Of a stretch of DNA of 64,000 nt, positions 1 through 7,676 are shown piece after piece. This stretch comes from Burkholderiaceae bacterium (GTDB taxonomy: Bacteria; Pseudomonadota; Gammaproteobacteria; Burkholderiales; Burkholderiaceae_E). The position numbers and the translations under genes are program-made. Location of the stretch: NCBI GenBank assembly GCA_023954045.1, contig JAMLIR010000016.1, forward strand, positions 1 through 64,000. Direction: 5' to 3'. Numbering within the stretch: position 1 is the first letter of the stretch; every line of letters starts with the position of its first letter. The notes under the pieces were generated by a model. It did not search any database, was not told the origin of the DNA, and saw only the letters and a program-made list of their open reading frames with translations.

Positions 1-598
1 CCCGTCGTTCACCGCCAACGCGTTGCGCGGCGTGCGCCAGTTCCGCAGCCGCTGGATCGACGCGCTGGCGCTGGCGGGCACCGGGCTCGCGCTGCTGCTG
101 GTGCTGCTCGGCGCGCCGGTGGTTCCCACCGTCGCCGCCTGCCTCGCGGCCGCCGCGCTGCAGGCCGTGCGCCTGGCGGGCTGGAATCCGTGGGCAGCGC
201 GACGCCAGGCGCTGCTGTGGATCCTGCACGTCTCGTACGCCTGGGTGCCGATCGGGCTGGTGCTGCTCGCCTGCGGGGTCGCCGGCAAGGTGCCGCTGTC
301 GGCGGGGGTTCACGCGCTGACGCTCGGCGCGATCGGCGGGCTGATCATCGGCATGATCACGCGCACCGCGCTCGGGCACACCGCGCGACCGCTGAAGGCG
401 GGCCGGATCGAAGTGGCGGCCTACCTGCTGGTGCAGGCCGCGGTGCTGGTCAGGCTCGCGCCGATCCTCGTCCCCGGGCTGCCGTACCTGCCGTGGACCA
501 CGGTCGCCGCCACTGCCTGGAGCCTGGCGTTCGTGCTGTACTTCGGGAAATACGCGCCGATGCTGTCGGCGCCGCGGCTCGACGGCCGCGACGGCTGA
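1..598 (+). CDS. nnrS: NnrS family membrane protein, C-terminal part
   Basis: Partial gene entering from the left edge; the reading frame is open from base 2. NnrS proteins are multi-spanning, haem/copper-containing inner-membrane proteins linked to nitric oxide and nitrosative stress tolerance. About 198 residues remain. They begin with the family motif FTANALRG and continue with five to six hydrophobic segments, including LHVSYAWVPIG and HALTLGAIGG followed by the conserved GMITRTALGHT. The stop is TGA at 596-598. The next gene is on the opposite strand and converges on it 25 bases downstream. Family assignment is firm; the N-terminal half and the promoter lie outside the window. Confidence 0.85.
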   Translation, partial: PSFTANALRGVRQFRSRWIDALALAGTGLALLLVLLGAPVVPTVAACLAAAALQAVRLAGWNPWAARRQALLWILHVSYAWVPIGLVLLACGVAGKVPLSAGVHALTLGAIGGLIIGMITRTALGHTARPLKAGRIEVAAYLLVQAAVLVRLAPILVPGLPYLPWTTVAATAWSLAFVLYFGKYAPMLSAPRLDGRDG

Positions 599-623
599 CT
601 CGCCGGGCGACCGGCGGGGAGAC

Positions 624-1055
624 TCAGGCAGCCTTGCGGCGCATCGAGGACGCCGCCTCGGCCGGCGCGTAGTCGAACTCCAGCCGGCTCAGCGCGCGCT
701 CGAAGTGCTGGCGCTGCGCGACCGCGTGCTGCTCGAGCCGCCGCCCACCCCAGACTCCGGCCAGCTGGTTCGGAGAGATCCCCTGGATCTCGCTGGAGCC
801 CTGGTTCTGCGGGCGGATCGTCACCGCGCACAGCATGTACAGCCCGACGCGGCGATCCGCGCGCGAGGCCGCCTGCATCGTCGGGCCGTGGTACGCATAC
901 AGCGCCAGCGACGCGGGCTTGCCGTCCTGGTCTTCGCCTTCCGGCTGCACCGAGCCGGCGACGACGAAACCCTCGCGCTCGAGTTCACGGCGCAGCAGCG
1001 AACTGGCGCGGTCGAGGGGCAGGTCGATCGTGAATCGTACGGGCAATGCTTCCAC
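624..1055 (-). CDS. Small DUF302-like protein of unknown function
   Basis: 143 residues read from a GTG at 1053-1055. This start is chosen because GGGAG lies about 7 bases upstream on the coding strand. The protein is soluble with no signal peptide or membrane segment. The N-terminal part (FTIDLPLDRASSLLRRELEREGF) looks like the first strand-helix unit of DUF302-type domains, but I cannot confirm the family. The C-terminus is Ala/Arg rich. It converges with the NnrS gene and lies downstream, on the same strand, of the dioxygenase and copA. Unusual direct repeats precede it (1110-1183). Function unknown. Confidence 0.6.
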   Translation of the reverse strand: MEALPVRFTIDLPLDRASSLLRRELEREGFVVAGSVQPEGEDQDGKPASLALYAYHGPTMQAASRADRRVGLYMLCAVTIRPQNQGSSEIQGISPNQLAGVWGGRRLEQHAVAQRQHFERALSRLEFDYAPAEAASSMRRKAA

Positions 1056-1109
1056 CAGTGACTCCCTTTTTCCAGAGTGCCAAATGCGTGGGAGGATCTT
1101 GCCGGCGGT

Positions 1110-1128
1110 GTCTTAGGCCAGTCTTAAG
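1110..1128 (-). promoter_or_regulatory. Pair of 8-bp direct repeats spaced 11 bp, upstream of the DUF302-like gene
   Basis: GTCTTAGG (1110-1117) and GTCTTAAG (1121-1128) are direct repeats with an 11-bp period, matching in seven of eight positions. They lie 55-75 bases upstream of the GTG start at 1055 on the minus strand. Half-sites repeated once per helical turn are typical of OmpR/PhoB-family regulator boxes. That reading is inference; no regulator gene is adjacent. Confidence 0.35.
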
Positions 1129-1183
1129 GCGCCCTCATTGCGCCCTCATTGCACCCTCATCGCACCGTCGTCGCACCGTCGTC
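1129..1183. repeat. Five tandem copies of an 11-bp repeat
   Basis: Five head-to-tail units at 1129-1139, 1140-1150, 1151-1161, 1162-1172 and 1173-1183. Units 1 and 2 are GCGCCCTCATT, unit 3 is GCACCCTCATC, and units 4 and 5 are GCACCGTCGTC. The array lies between the dioxygenase stop (1235) and the DUF302-like gene, directly behind the paired direct repeats. The graded drift from one unit type to the other suggests stepwise duplication and divergence. Confidence 0.8.
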
Positions 1184-1234
1184 GCGACCGAGCCGGGCGC
1201 GGCCGACGAGCGACGGCGCAACCGTGGAGGCAGG

Positions 1235-1879
1235 TCAGCCGAGCACGAGGTCGAAGTCCGCCGCGAGCGCGCCCGGCTCGATCCGGTCGGCGGGCTCGAA
1301 CCGCGCCGTGACGCTGTCGCGCCGGCGCGGATCGCGGATCGCGTTGTACAGCACGTCTCGCTCGTTGGCCGCCTCGCCGGCCACGTAGAGCTGCGTGACC
1401 AGCTGCGTGCCGTCCGGCGCCCACACGGCGACGTGGATGTGCGGCGTGCGTCCCGGATACGCCACCGGGCGGATCGTCCGGAACGCATACGCGCCGTCGT
1501 CGCCGGCGCGGGTGCGCCCCCGGCCCTGGAAACCCCCGTCGCGCGCGGCACCGCCGCGGTCGCGCGGATGCCGGTAACGGCCGTTCGCGTCGCACTGCCA
1601 GATCTCGACGATCGCGCCGGCCATCGGGCGTCCTTCGCGGTCCAGCACCCGTCCGCGCAGGTGGGCAACCCGGCCGAGCGCCCGGGCGGCCTCGCCGCGC
1701 ACGACCACGAGGTCGTTGTCGACGTCGCCGCTCCAGTCGACCGGATAGAACGGGCCGGTGGTCTGCGGCGCCGTCGGCACCAAAGCCGCGCGGGGCGACG
1801 CGGCGTGCGACAAGCGCGGCAGCACCGGTGCCGCCAACCCGGCGGCGAGGGCAGCGAGAGTCCTGCGACGCATCGACAT
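1235..1879 (-). CDS. Exported intradiol ring-cleavage dioxygenase
   Basis: 214 residues of the catechol/protocatechuate intradiol dioxygenase superfamily, which cleave catecholic rings with Fe(III) between the hydroxyls. Visible elements are the TTGPFYP motif (40-46) and all four predicted iron ligands: Tyr102 in GRYRHP, Tyr141 in PVAYPGR, and His147 and His149 in TPHIHV. The N-terminus [18 protein letters not shown]...SHAA is an Arg-rich, probably Tat-type signal peptide with a likely cut after Ala26, so the enzyme should act outside the cytoplasm, unlike PcaGH. The ATG overlaps the copA stop by one base (TGATG), so the two genes are translationally coupled. Substrate unknown; a link to pcaIJF 3 kb away is possible but unproven. 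Confidence 0.85.
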   Translation of the reverse strand: MSMRRRTLAALAAGLAAPVLPRLSHAASPRAALVPTAPQTTGPFYPVDWSGDVDNDLVVVRGEAARALGRVAHLRGRVLDREGRPMAGAIVEIWQCDANGRYRHPRDRGGAARDGGFQGRGRTRAGDDGAYAFRTIRPVAYPGRTPHIHVAVWAPDGTQLVTQLYVAGEAANERDVLYNAIRDPRRRDSVTARFEPADRIEPGALAADFDLVLG

Positions 1880-4149
1880 CAGTGGTCTCCGGGCGGCCGC
1901 CAGCGCCGCAAGGTCAGGGCGTTGGTGACCACGCTGACGCTCGACAGTGCCATCGCCGCGCCGGCGATGACCGGGCTCAGGTAGCCGAGCGCCGCCAGCG
2001 GGATGCCGACGACGTTGTAGACGAAGGCCCAGAACAGGTTCTGCCGGATCTTCGCGTAGGCGCGCCGCGAGATGTCGATCGCCGCCGGCACCAGGCCCGG
2101 ATCGCCGCGCATCAGCGTGACCCCCGCGGTGTGCATCGCCACGTCGGTGCCGGTGCCCATCGCGATACCGACGTCGGCCGCGGCCAGCGCCGGCGCGTCG
2201 TTGACGCCGTCGCCGACCATCGCGACGACCTGCTGGGCGCCGCTTCCGGCAGCGCGCAGCGACCGGATCGCTTCGGCCTTCTGCGCGGGCAGCACCTGCG
2301 CGCGGACCTCGTCGAGGCCGATGCGGCGCGCGACCGACGCGGCCGCGCCCGCGTTGTCTCCGGTGAGCAGGATCGTGCGCACGCCGAGCCGGCGCAACGC
2401 GGCCATCGCGGCAGCGGCCCCGGGCTTCACCGCGTCGCCGAAGGCCAGCAGGCCGAGAAGGCGGGGCGGCTGCGCGGCCCCGCCCGCGGGCGCCATCGCG
2501 ACGAAGGAGACGGTCCGGCCTTCGGCTTCCTGGGCCCGAGCCGACGCCGCGAGTTCGGCCAGGTCGACGCCGCGCTCGGCCATCCACGCCGCGCTGCCGA
2601 TGAACGCCTCGAGGTCGCCGCCGTCCTGCCGCAGCGTCGCGCTGATCCCGCGCCCCGCGACCGCCCGGATGCCCGACACGTCCGGCAGCGGCGCACCGCC
2701 GCCCGGAGCCGCCTCGTAGGCCCGCCGGACGGCCTTCGCAAGTGGATGCTCACTGCCATGCTGAATCGCTGCCGCCAAGGCCAGCAGTGCGCCGCGGTCG
2801 ACCCCGGCCGCCGGTTCGGCGGCCAGCAGGTCAGGCTGGCCGACCGTGAGGGTACCGGTCTTGTCGAAGGCCACGGCCCGCACCGCGTGCGCGAGTTCGA
2901 GCGCCTGCGCGTCCTTGATCAGGATGCCGTGGCGGGCCGCGACCCCGGTGCCGGCCATGATCGCCGTCGGCGTGGCGAGCCCGAGCGCGCACGGGCACGC
3001 GATGACCAGCACCGACACCGCGTTGAGCACCGCGCGGGTCCAGTCGCCGGCGCCCAGCCCCCAGCCGAGCAGGGTCAGCAATCCGATGCCGAGCACCACC
3101 GGCACGAACACCGCGCTGACGCGATCGACGAGCCGCTGGATCGGCGCCTTGGCCGCCTGCGCGTCCTCGACCAGCCGGATGATCCGCGCCAGCACCGTCT
3201 CGGTGCCGACCGCCGCGGTGCGGATCCTCAGCAGCCCCTCGCCGTTGATCGAGCCGCCCGCGACGCGGTCGCCGGGCCGCTTCGGCACCGGCCGGCTCTC
3301 GCCGGTCAGCATCGACTCGTCGACGTGCGTCGACCCGTCGACGATCTCGCCGTCGACCGGGATGCGCTCGCCCGGGCGCACCAGCACCTCGTCGCCGACC
3401 GCCACCTGCGCGATCGGCAACTCGATCTCGCGCGCGCCGACCGCCACGCGGGCCGTCTCCGGACGCAGCGCCTGCAGCGCGCGGATCGCGTCGACCGTGC
3501 GGCGCTTCGCCCGCGCCTCGAGCCACTTGCCGAACAGCACCAGCGTGACGACCACCGCCGACGCCTCGAAGTAATAGTGCGTCCCGTGGCCGTCGCCGTG
3601 CGCCAGCAGCGAATACAGGCTCAGGCCGAAGGCGGCCGACGTGCCGATCGCCACCAGCAGGTCCATGTTGCCGCTGAGCGCGCGCGCCGCCTTCCAGCCG
3701 TCGCGATAGAAGCGGGCGCCGAAGACGAACTGCACCGGCGCCGCGAGCAGCAGTTGCCACCAGCCCGGCAGCATCGCGTCGATGCCGAACGGGGCGAGCA
3801 GCATCGGCGCGGCGAGCGGCAGCGACAGCAGCGCGGCCCCGACCACCCAGAGACCGCCGCGGTCGGCGCGCTCCGGCATCGGCGGCGCGTTGGAGGCTGC
3901 GTCGGCGTGCACGCGCGCCTCGTAGCCCGCGGCCTCGACCGCGGCGATCAATTCGCTGACGCGGACCGCGCCGGGCGCGATCCGCACGTTGGCGACCTCG
4001 GTGGCGAGGTTCACGCCGGCGTCGGCGACGCCGTCCACCTTGCGCAGGCTCTTCTCGACCCGCGTGGCGCAGGCCGCGCAGGTCATTCCACCTATGTCAA
4101 GCGCAAGCGTGGTCGCGGACGGGTCGGCCTGCGCGATGCCTTCGTCCAT
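1879..4149 (-). CDS. copA: Copper-translocating P1B-type ATPase
   Basis: 756 residues, normal length for CopA with one N-terminal metal-binding domain. It pumps Cu(I) out of the cytoplasm at the cost of ATP. In order: a heavy-metal-associated domain with GMTCAAC (Cys24 and Cys27), paired membrane helices, the actuator motif LTGES, the ion-binding CPC (Cys385-Pro-Cys387), the phosphorylation motif DKTGTLT (Asp429), the SEHP nucleotide-site motif, and the hinge GDGVND. CPC plus the HMA domain point to copper/silver rather than zinc. It is divergent from the small chaperone gene at 4192 with 42 bases between the starts, and it overlaps the dioxygenase gene at its 3' end. Confidence 0.95.
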   Translation of the reverse strand: MDEGIAQADPSATTLALDIGGMTCAACATRVEKSLRKVDGVADAGVNLATEVANVRIAPGAVRVSELIAAVEAAGYEARVHADAASNAPPMPERADRGGLWVVGAALLSLPLAAPMLLAPFGIDAMLPGWWQLLLAAPVQFVFGARFYRDGWKAARALSGNMDLLVAIGTSAAFGLSLYSLLAHGDGHGTHYYFEASAVVVTLVLFGKWLEARAKRRTVDAIRALQALRPETARVAVGAREIELPIAQVAVGDEVLVRPGERIPVDGEIVDGSTHVDESMLTGESRPVPKRPGDRVAGGSINGEGLLRIRTAAVGTETVLARIIRLVEDAQAAKAPIQRLVDRVSAVFVPVVLGIGLLTLLGWGLGAGDWTRAVLNAVSVLVIACPCALGLATPTAIMAGTGVAARHGILIKDAQALELAHAVRAVAFDKTGTLTVGQPDLLAAEPAAGVDRGALLALAAAIQHGSEHPLAKAVRRAYEAAPGGGAPLPDVSGIRAVAGRGISATLRQDGGDLEAFIGSAAWMAERGVDLAELAASARAQEAEGRTVSFVAMAPAGGAAQPPRLLGLLAFGDAVKPGAAAAMAALRRLGVRTILLTGDNAGAAASVARRIGLDEVRAQVLPAQKAEAIRSLRAAGSGAQQVVAMVGDGVNDAPALAAADVGIAMGTGTDVAMHTAGVTLMRGDPGLVPAAIDISRRAYAKIRQNLFWAFVYNVVGIPLAALGYLSPVIAGAAMALSSVSVVTNALTLRRWRPPGDH

Positions 4150-4191
4150 GTGCTAAAAAGGCCTCATCGGTGACACCACGGAGTTCCAAGT

Positions 4192-4392
4192 ATGCCCAGC
4201 TTCGACGTACGAGGCATGTCCTGCGGCCACTGCGTGAAGGCAGTGACCCTGTCGGTCCACCAGATCGACCCGGCGGCGAAGGTCGACGTCGACCTGGCCA
4301 CGGGCCGGGTCAAGGTCGAATCGAACCAGCCCGCCGACGCGATCGCGAAGGCGATCGTCGAGGCGGGCTACGAGGCGACGCCGATCAGCTGA
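4192..4392 (+). CDS. copZ: CopZ-like copper chaperone (single HMA domain)
   Basis: 66 residues, essentially one heavy-metal-associated domain with GMSCGHC near residue 8, the Cu(I)-binding loop. Such proteins carry Cu(I) to CopA or a copper-responsive regulator. It is transcribed divergently from copA across a 42-bp gap, which implies shared control, though I found no clear CueR-type palindrome there. Its stop codon (4390-4392) overlaps the end of the convergent Hsp20 gene by 8 bases. Confidence 0.9.
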   Translation: MPSFDVRGMSCGHCVKAVTLSVHQIDPAAKVDVDLATGRVKVESNQPADAIAKAIVEAGYEATPIS

Positions 4393-4804
4393 TCGTCAGG
4401 CGCTTGGTCGCCGGCGTGGCCTTCTTCGGCAGCGTCAGCGTCAGCACGCCGTTTTCGTACTTCGCCGAAGCCTTCGACTCGTCGAGGTCCGACCCCAGCG
4501 AGAACGTCCGCGCCACCGAGCCGTAGTACCGCTCGCTGCGCAGCACGCGCTCGCCTTCCTTCTTCTCGGACTCGCGCTTGACCTCGGCGCTGATCGACAC
4601 GCGATTGCCGTCGACCTGGACGTTGATGTCCTCGCGCTTCACGCCCGGGATCTCGGCGTGCACCGTGTATTCGCCGTTGGACTCCTTCACGTCGACGCGG
4701 ATTTCGAGCGCCTCGCCCGAGGCGGTGCGCACCGGCTGCATGAAGCCGCGGAACAGTTCGGGGAAGACTTCGGCGAACGGGTCGTAGACGGAAAGTCGGG
4801 ACAT
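4385..4804 (-). CDS. Small heat shock protein, Hsp20/alpha-crystallin family
   Basis: 139 residues. An ATP-independent holdase that keeps unfolding proteins soluble. The alpha-crystallin domain runs from about residue 38 to the end: it starts at ALEIRVDVKESNGEY, includes EIPGVKREDINVQVDG, and finishes with the ENGVLTLTLPKK strand and a C-terminal RLTIS tail of the I-x-I/V type that docks subunits. The ATG at 4802-4804 has AGGAG about 7 bases upstream. It is monocistronic and preceded by a sigma-32-like promoter (4860-4888). Confidence 0.92.
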   Translation of the reverse strand: MSRLSVYDPFAEVFPELFRGFMQPVRTASGEALEIRVDVKESNGEYTVHAEIPGVKREDINVQVDGNRVSISAEVKRESEKKEGERVLRSERYYGSVARTFSLGSDLDESKASAKYENGVLTLTLPKKATPATKRLTIS

Positions 4805-4859
4805 GGCGTGACTCCTGGAATGGGTTGCGGTCGGCCGCTCCGGCCGACCCATGCCGCCC

Positions 4860-4888
4860 AGATGAGTGCGTCCCGGGTCAGTTTCAAG
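4860..4888 (-). promoter_or_regulatory. Sigma-32 (RpoH)-type promoter for the Hsp20 gene
   Basis: On the minus strand CTTGAAA (4888-4882) is followed after 14 bases by ACTCATCT (4867-4860). This matches the heat-shock sigma factor pattern of CTTGAAA and CCCCATNT separated by 13-15 bases. The -10 element ends 55 bases before the Hsp20 start codon. A heat-shock gene directly downstream makes the match meaningful. Confidence 0.65.
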
Positions 4889-4993
4889 CCGGTGCCGAGC
4901 AACGCCCATGTTGCGACACGGACGAACGTCGCCGGCTTGATCCAGCGCAAAGTCGCGGCCCTGCGAATGGGCCGACCGCGCCGACCGGCGCGG

Positions 4994-6196
4994 TCAGACG
5001 CGCTCGATCAGCGTCGCGATGCCCTGTCCCACGCCGATGCACATCGTCGCCACCGCGAGCCTGCCGCCGCTTCGATGCAGCTGGTTGACCGCGGTCAGCA
5101 CCAGCCGCGCGCCGGACATCCCCAGCGGGTGGCCGAGCGCGATCGCGCCGCCGTTGGGATTCACCTTCGGCGAATCGTCCGGCACGCCGAGCTCGCGCAG
5201 CACCGCGAGCCCTTGCGCCGCGAACGCCTCGTTCAGCTCGATTACGTCGACGTCGCCGATCTTCCGGCCGCTTCGCTGCAACAGCCTCTTCGTGGCAGGC
5301 GCCGGGCCGATGCCCATGATCCGCGGCGCGACGCCGGCGGTGGCCATCGCGACCAGCCGCGCGCGCGGCGTCAGCCCGTGGCGCTTCGCCGCCGCCTCGC
5401 TGGCGAGGACGATCGCGGCCGCGCCGTCGTTGACCCCGGACGCGTTGCCGGCCGTGACCGTGCCGTCGGGCTTCACGATCGGCTTGAGCTTCGCCAGCGC
5501 CTCGAGGCTGGTCTCGCGCGGGTGCTCGTCGCGATCGACGACGAGCGCGTCGCCCTTCTTCTGCGGAATCGTCACCGGCACGATCTCGCCGGCGAAGAAA
5601 CCGCTCTTCTGCGCCGCGAGCGCGCGCTGCTGGCTGCGCAGCGCCATCGCGTCCTGGTCCTCGCGCGAGACGTTGAATTCGGCGGCGACGTTCTCGGCGG
5701 TCTCGGGCATCGAGTCGATGCCGTACTGCTTCTTCATCAGCGGATTGACGAAACGCCAGCCGATCGTCGTGTCGTAGACCGCGTTGCTGCGAGAGAAGGC
5801 GGCATCGGCCTTCGGCATCACGAACGGCGCGCGCGACATGCTCTCGACCCCGCCCGCGATCGCCAGTTCGATCTCGCCGCAGCGGATCGCGCGGGCGACG
5901 GTGCCCACCGCGTCCATCCCCGAACCGCAGAGCCGGTTCACCGTCGCACCGGGCACCTCCACCGGAAGCCCTGCCAGCAGCGCGGCCATCCGCGCGACGT
6001 TGCGATTGTCCTCGCCGGCCTGGTTCGCGCAGCCGAAGATCACTTCGTCGATCGCCATCGGGTCGAGCTTCGGGTTGCGCTCGAGCAGCGCGCGCAGCGG
6101 AATCGCGCCGAGATCGTCGGTGCGCACCGACGACAGGACGCCGCCGTAGCGGCCGATGGGGGTGCGCACTGCGTCGCAGATGAAGACTTCGGTCAT
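4994..6196 (-). CDS. pcaF: 3-oxoadipyl-CoA thiolase (beta-ketoadipyl-CoA thiolase)
   Basis: 400 residues. Splits 3-oxoadipyl-CoA with CoA into succinyl-CoA and acetyl-CoA, the last step of the beta-ketoadipate pathway. The start [19 protein letters not shown] and the [20 protein letters not shown] stretch are typical of PcaF rather than generic thiolases. The acyl-enzyme Cys is in [10 protein letters not shown] near residue 90. The C-terminal His is in [11 protein letters not shown] and the second Cys in CIGVGQG. It is third in the pcaI-pcaJ-pcaF run, 32 bases after pcaJ. Confidence 0.93.
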   Translation of the reverse strand: MTEVFICDAVRTPIGRYGGVLSSVRTDDLGAIPLRALLERNPKLDPMAIDEVIFGCANQAGEDNRNVARMAALLAGLPVEVPGATVNRLCGSGMDAVGTVARAIRCGEIELAIAGGVESMSRAPFVMPKADAAFSRSNAVYDTTIGWRFVNPLMKKQYGIDSMPETAENVAAEFNVSREDQDAMALRSQQRALAAQKSGFFAGEIVPVTIPQKKGDALVVDRDEHPRETSLEALAKLKPIVKPDGTVTAGNASGVNDGAAAIVLASEAAAKRHGLTPRARLVAMATAGVAPRIMGIGPAPATKRLLQRSGRKIGDVDVIELNEAFAAQGLAVLRELGVPDDSPKVNPNGGAIALGHPLGMSGARLVLTAVNQLHRSGGRLAVATMCIGVGQGIATLIERV

Positions 6197-6228
6197 GCTT
6201 CGGTTCCTTTACTCGAACGAAACAGGGG

Positions 6229-6879
6229 TCAGGCGGCGCGGCTGCCGCGGCGCAACGGCGCGGCGGTCAGGCGCGCGAGCTCGTCGAACGACAGCCCGTC
6301 GATCCACTCGACGGCCACCAGCCCGTCGGGGGTCACGTCGATCACCGCGAGATCGGTGTACACGCGGCTCACGCAGCCGATGCCGGTCAGCGGATACGTG
6401 CAGCGCTCGACCAGCTTGCTCGCGCCGCCCTTCGTCTGGTGCTCCATCATCACGAAGACCTGCTTGGCGCCGATGGCCAGGTCCATCGCGCCGCCGACGG
6501 CCGGGATCGCGTCGGGCGCGCCGGTGTGCCAGTTGGCCAGGTCGCCGCGCGCGGACACCTGGAACGCGCCCAGCACGCAGAAGTCGAGGTGGCCGCCGCG
6601 CATCATCGCGAACGAGTCGGCGTGATGGAAGAACGCACAGCCGGGCAGTTGCGTGACCGGCTGCTTGCCGGCGTTGATCAGGTCCTCGTCCTCGTCGCCC
6701 TGCGCCGGCGCCGGCCCCATGCCGAGGATCCCGTTCTCGCTGTGCAGGACGATCTCGCGGTCGGGCGGCAGGTGGTTGGCCACCAGCGTCGGCAACCCGA
6801 TGCCGAGGTTCACGCAAGCGCCGTCGGGGATGTCGCCCGCCACGCGGGCGGCCATCTGTTCACGGGTCAGCCGGTTCAT
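6229..6879 (-). CDS. pcaJ: 3-oxoacid CoA-transferase subunit B
   Basis: 216 residues if started at the ATG at 6877-6879 (MNRLTREQMAARVA), which matches usual PcaJ/ScoB N-termini; an in-frame start 18 codons upstream would overlap pcaI. It carries the SENGILGMGP motif whose Glu forms the glutamyl-CoA intermediate. With subunit A it moves CoA from succinyl-CoA to 3-oxoadipate. The same fold serves acetoacetate (ScoB), and this pair may also activate acetoacetate made by the liu pathway. pcaF next door favours the 3-oxoadipate role. Confidence 0.9.
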   Translation of the reverse strand: MNRLTREQMAARVAGDIPDGACVNLGIGLPTLVANHLPPDREIVLHSENGILGMGPAPAQGDEDEDLINAGKQPVTQLPGCAFFHHADSFAMMRGGHLDFCVLGAFQVSARGDLANWHTGAPDAIPAVGGAMDLAIGAKQVFVMMEHQTKGGASKLVERCTYPLTGIGCVSRVYTDLAVIDVTPDGLVAVEWIDGLSFDELARLTAAPLRRGSRAA

Positions 6880-6910
6880 GTCGATGAAGTCTCGATTGTC
6901 GGGCCTGGCC

Positions 6911-7594
6911 TCAGGCGGCTGCCCGAGGCGCACGCGACACCTGCACGACGCGCCGCACGAAGATGCCGGGCGTGACGATCGCCTCGGGGTCGAGCGCGCC
7001 CAGCGGGACGATCTCGTCGACCTGCGCGATCGCGCACTTCGCCGCGCTCGCCATGATCGGCCCGAAGTTGCGCGCCGTCTTCCGGTAGACGAGATTGCCC
7101 CATCGATCGCCGCGCAGCGCCTTGATCAATGCGAAGTCGGCGCGAATCGGATGTTCGAGCACGTAGTCGCGCCCGTCGATGCGCCGCGTCTCCTTGCCTT
7201 CGGCCAGCTGCGTGCCGTAGCCGGTCGGCGTGAAGAACGCGCCGATCCCGGCGCCGGCCGCGCGGATGCGCTCGGCGAGGTTGCCCTGCGGGACGAGCTC
7301 GAGCTCGATTCTCCCGCTGCGATACAGTTCGTCGAACACCCACGAGTCGGTCTGGCGCGGAAACGAGCAGACGATCTTGCGCACCCGGCCGGTCTTCAGC
7401 AGCGCCGCGAGCCCCGTATCGCCGTTGCCGGCGTTGTTGTTCACGATCGTCAGGTCGCGCGCACCCTGGGCGATCAGCGCGTCGATCAGCTCGGCCGGCA
7501 TTCCGGCGGTGCCGAAGCCGCCGATCATGACGGTGGCGCCGTCGTGGACGCCGGCGACGGCCTCGGCGAGCGAGGGGACGGTCTTGTCGATCAT
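6911..7594 (-). CDS. pcaI: 3-oxoacid CoA-transferase subunit A
   Basis: 227 residues from the ATG at 7592-7594 (MIDKTVPSLAEAVAGV). Upstream in-frame codons exist but give a Pro/Arg-rich extension unlike the family. The glycine-rich GGFGTAGMPAELI segment and the NNNAG loop are standard for subunit A. Its stop lies 31 bases before pcaJ. The 82-bp gap back to the AmpG-like gene is the likely place for the operon promoter, but I see no convincing -35/-10 pair or PcaR-type site. Confidence 0.9.
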   Translation of the reverse strand: MIDKTVPSLAEAVAGVHDGATVMIGGFGTAGMPAELIDALIAQGARDLTIVNNNAGNGDTGLAALLKTGRVRKIVCSFPRQTDSWVFDELYRSGRIELELVPQGNLAERIRAAGAGIGAFFTPTGYGTQLAEGKETRRIDGRDYVLEHPIRADFALIKALRGDRWGNLVYRKTARNFGPIMASAAKCAIAQVDEIVPLGALDPEAIVTPGIFVRRVVQVSRAPRAAA

Positions 7595-7676
7595 GGCGGA
7601 TTGCCGCGGCACGGCCGGATGCGGACCCGGCAGGCGGTTCGCGAGATTCGCATGATGCCCGATCCTTCGATCCGGG

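Noticed and set aside
1129-1183. CRISPR-like array
   Set aside because: Units are 11 bp without spacers and there are no cas genes.
1235-2587. A 450-codon frame read as one fusion protein including the dioxygenase
   Set aside because: The first 236 codons are out of frame with copA and meaningless. The true start is the ATG at 1877-1879 after the copA stop.
4150-4191. CueR-type operator between copA and copZ
   Set aside because: The 42-bp gap has no convincing palindrome or elongated-spacer promoter.
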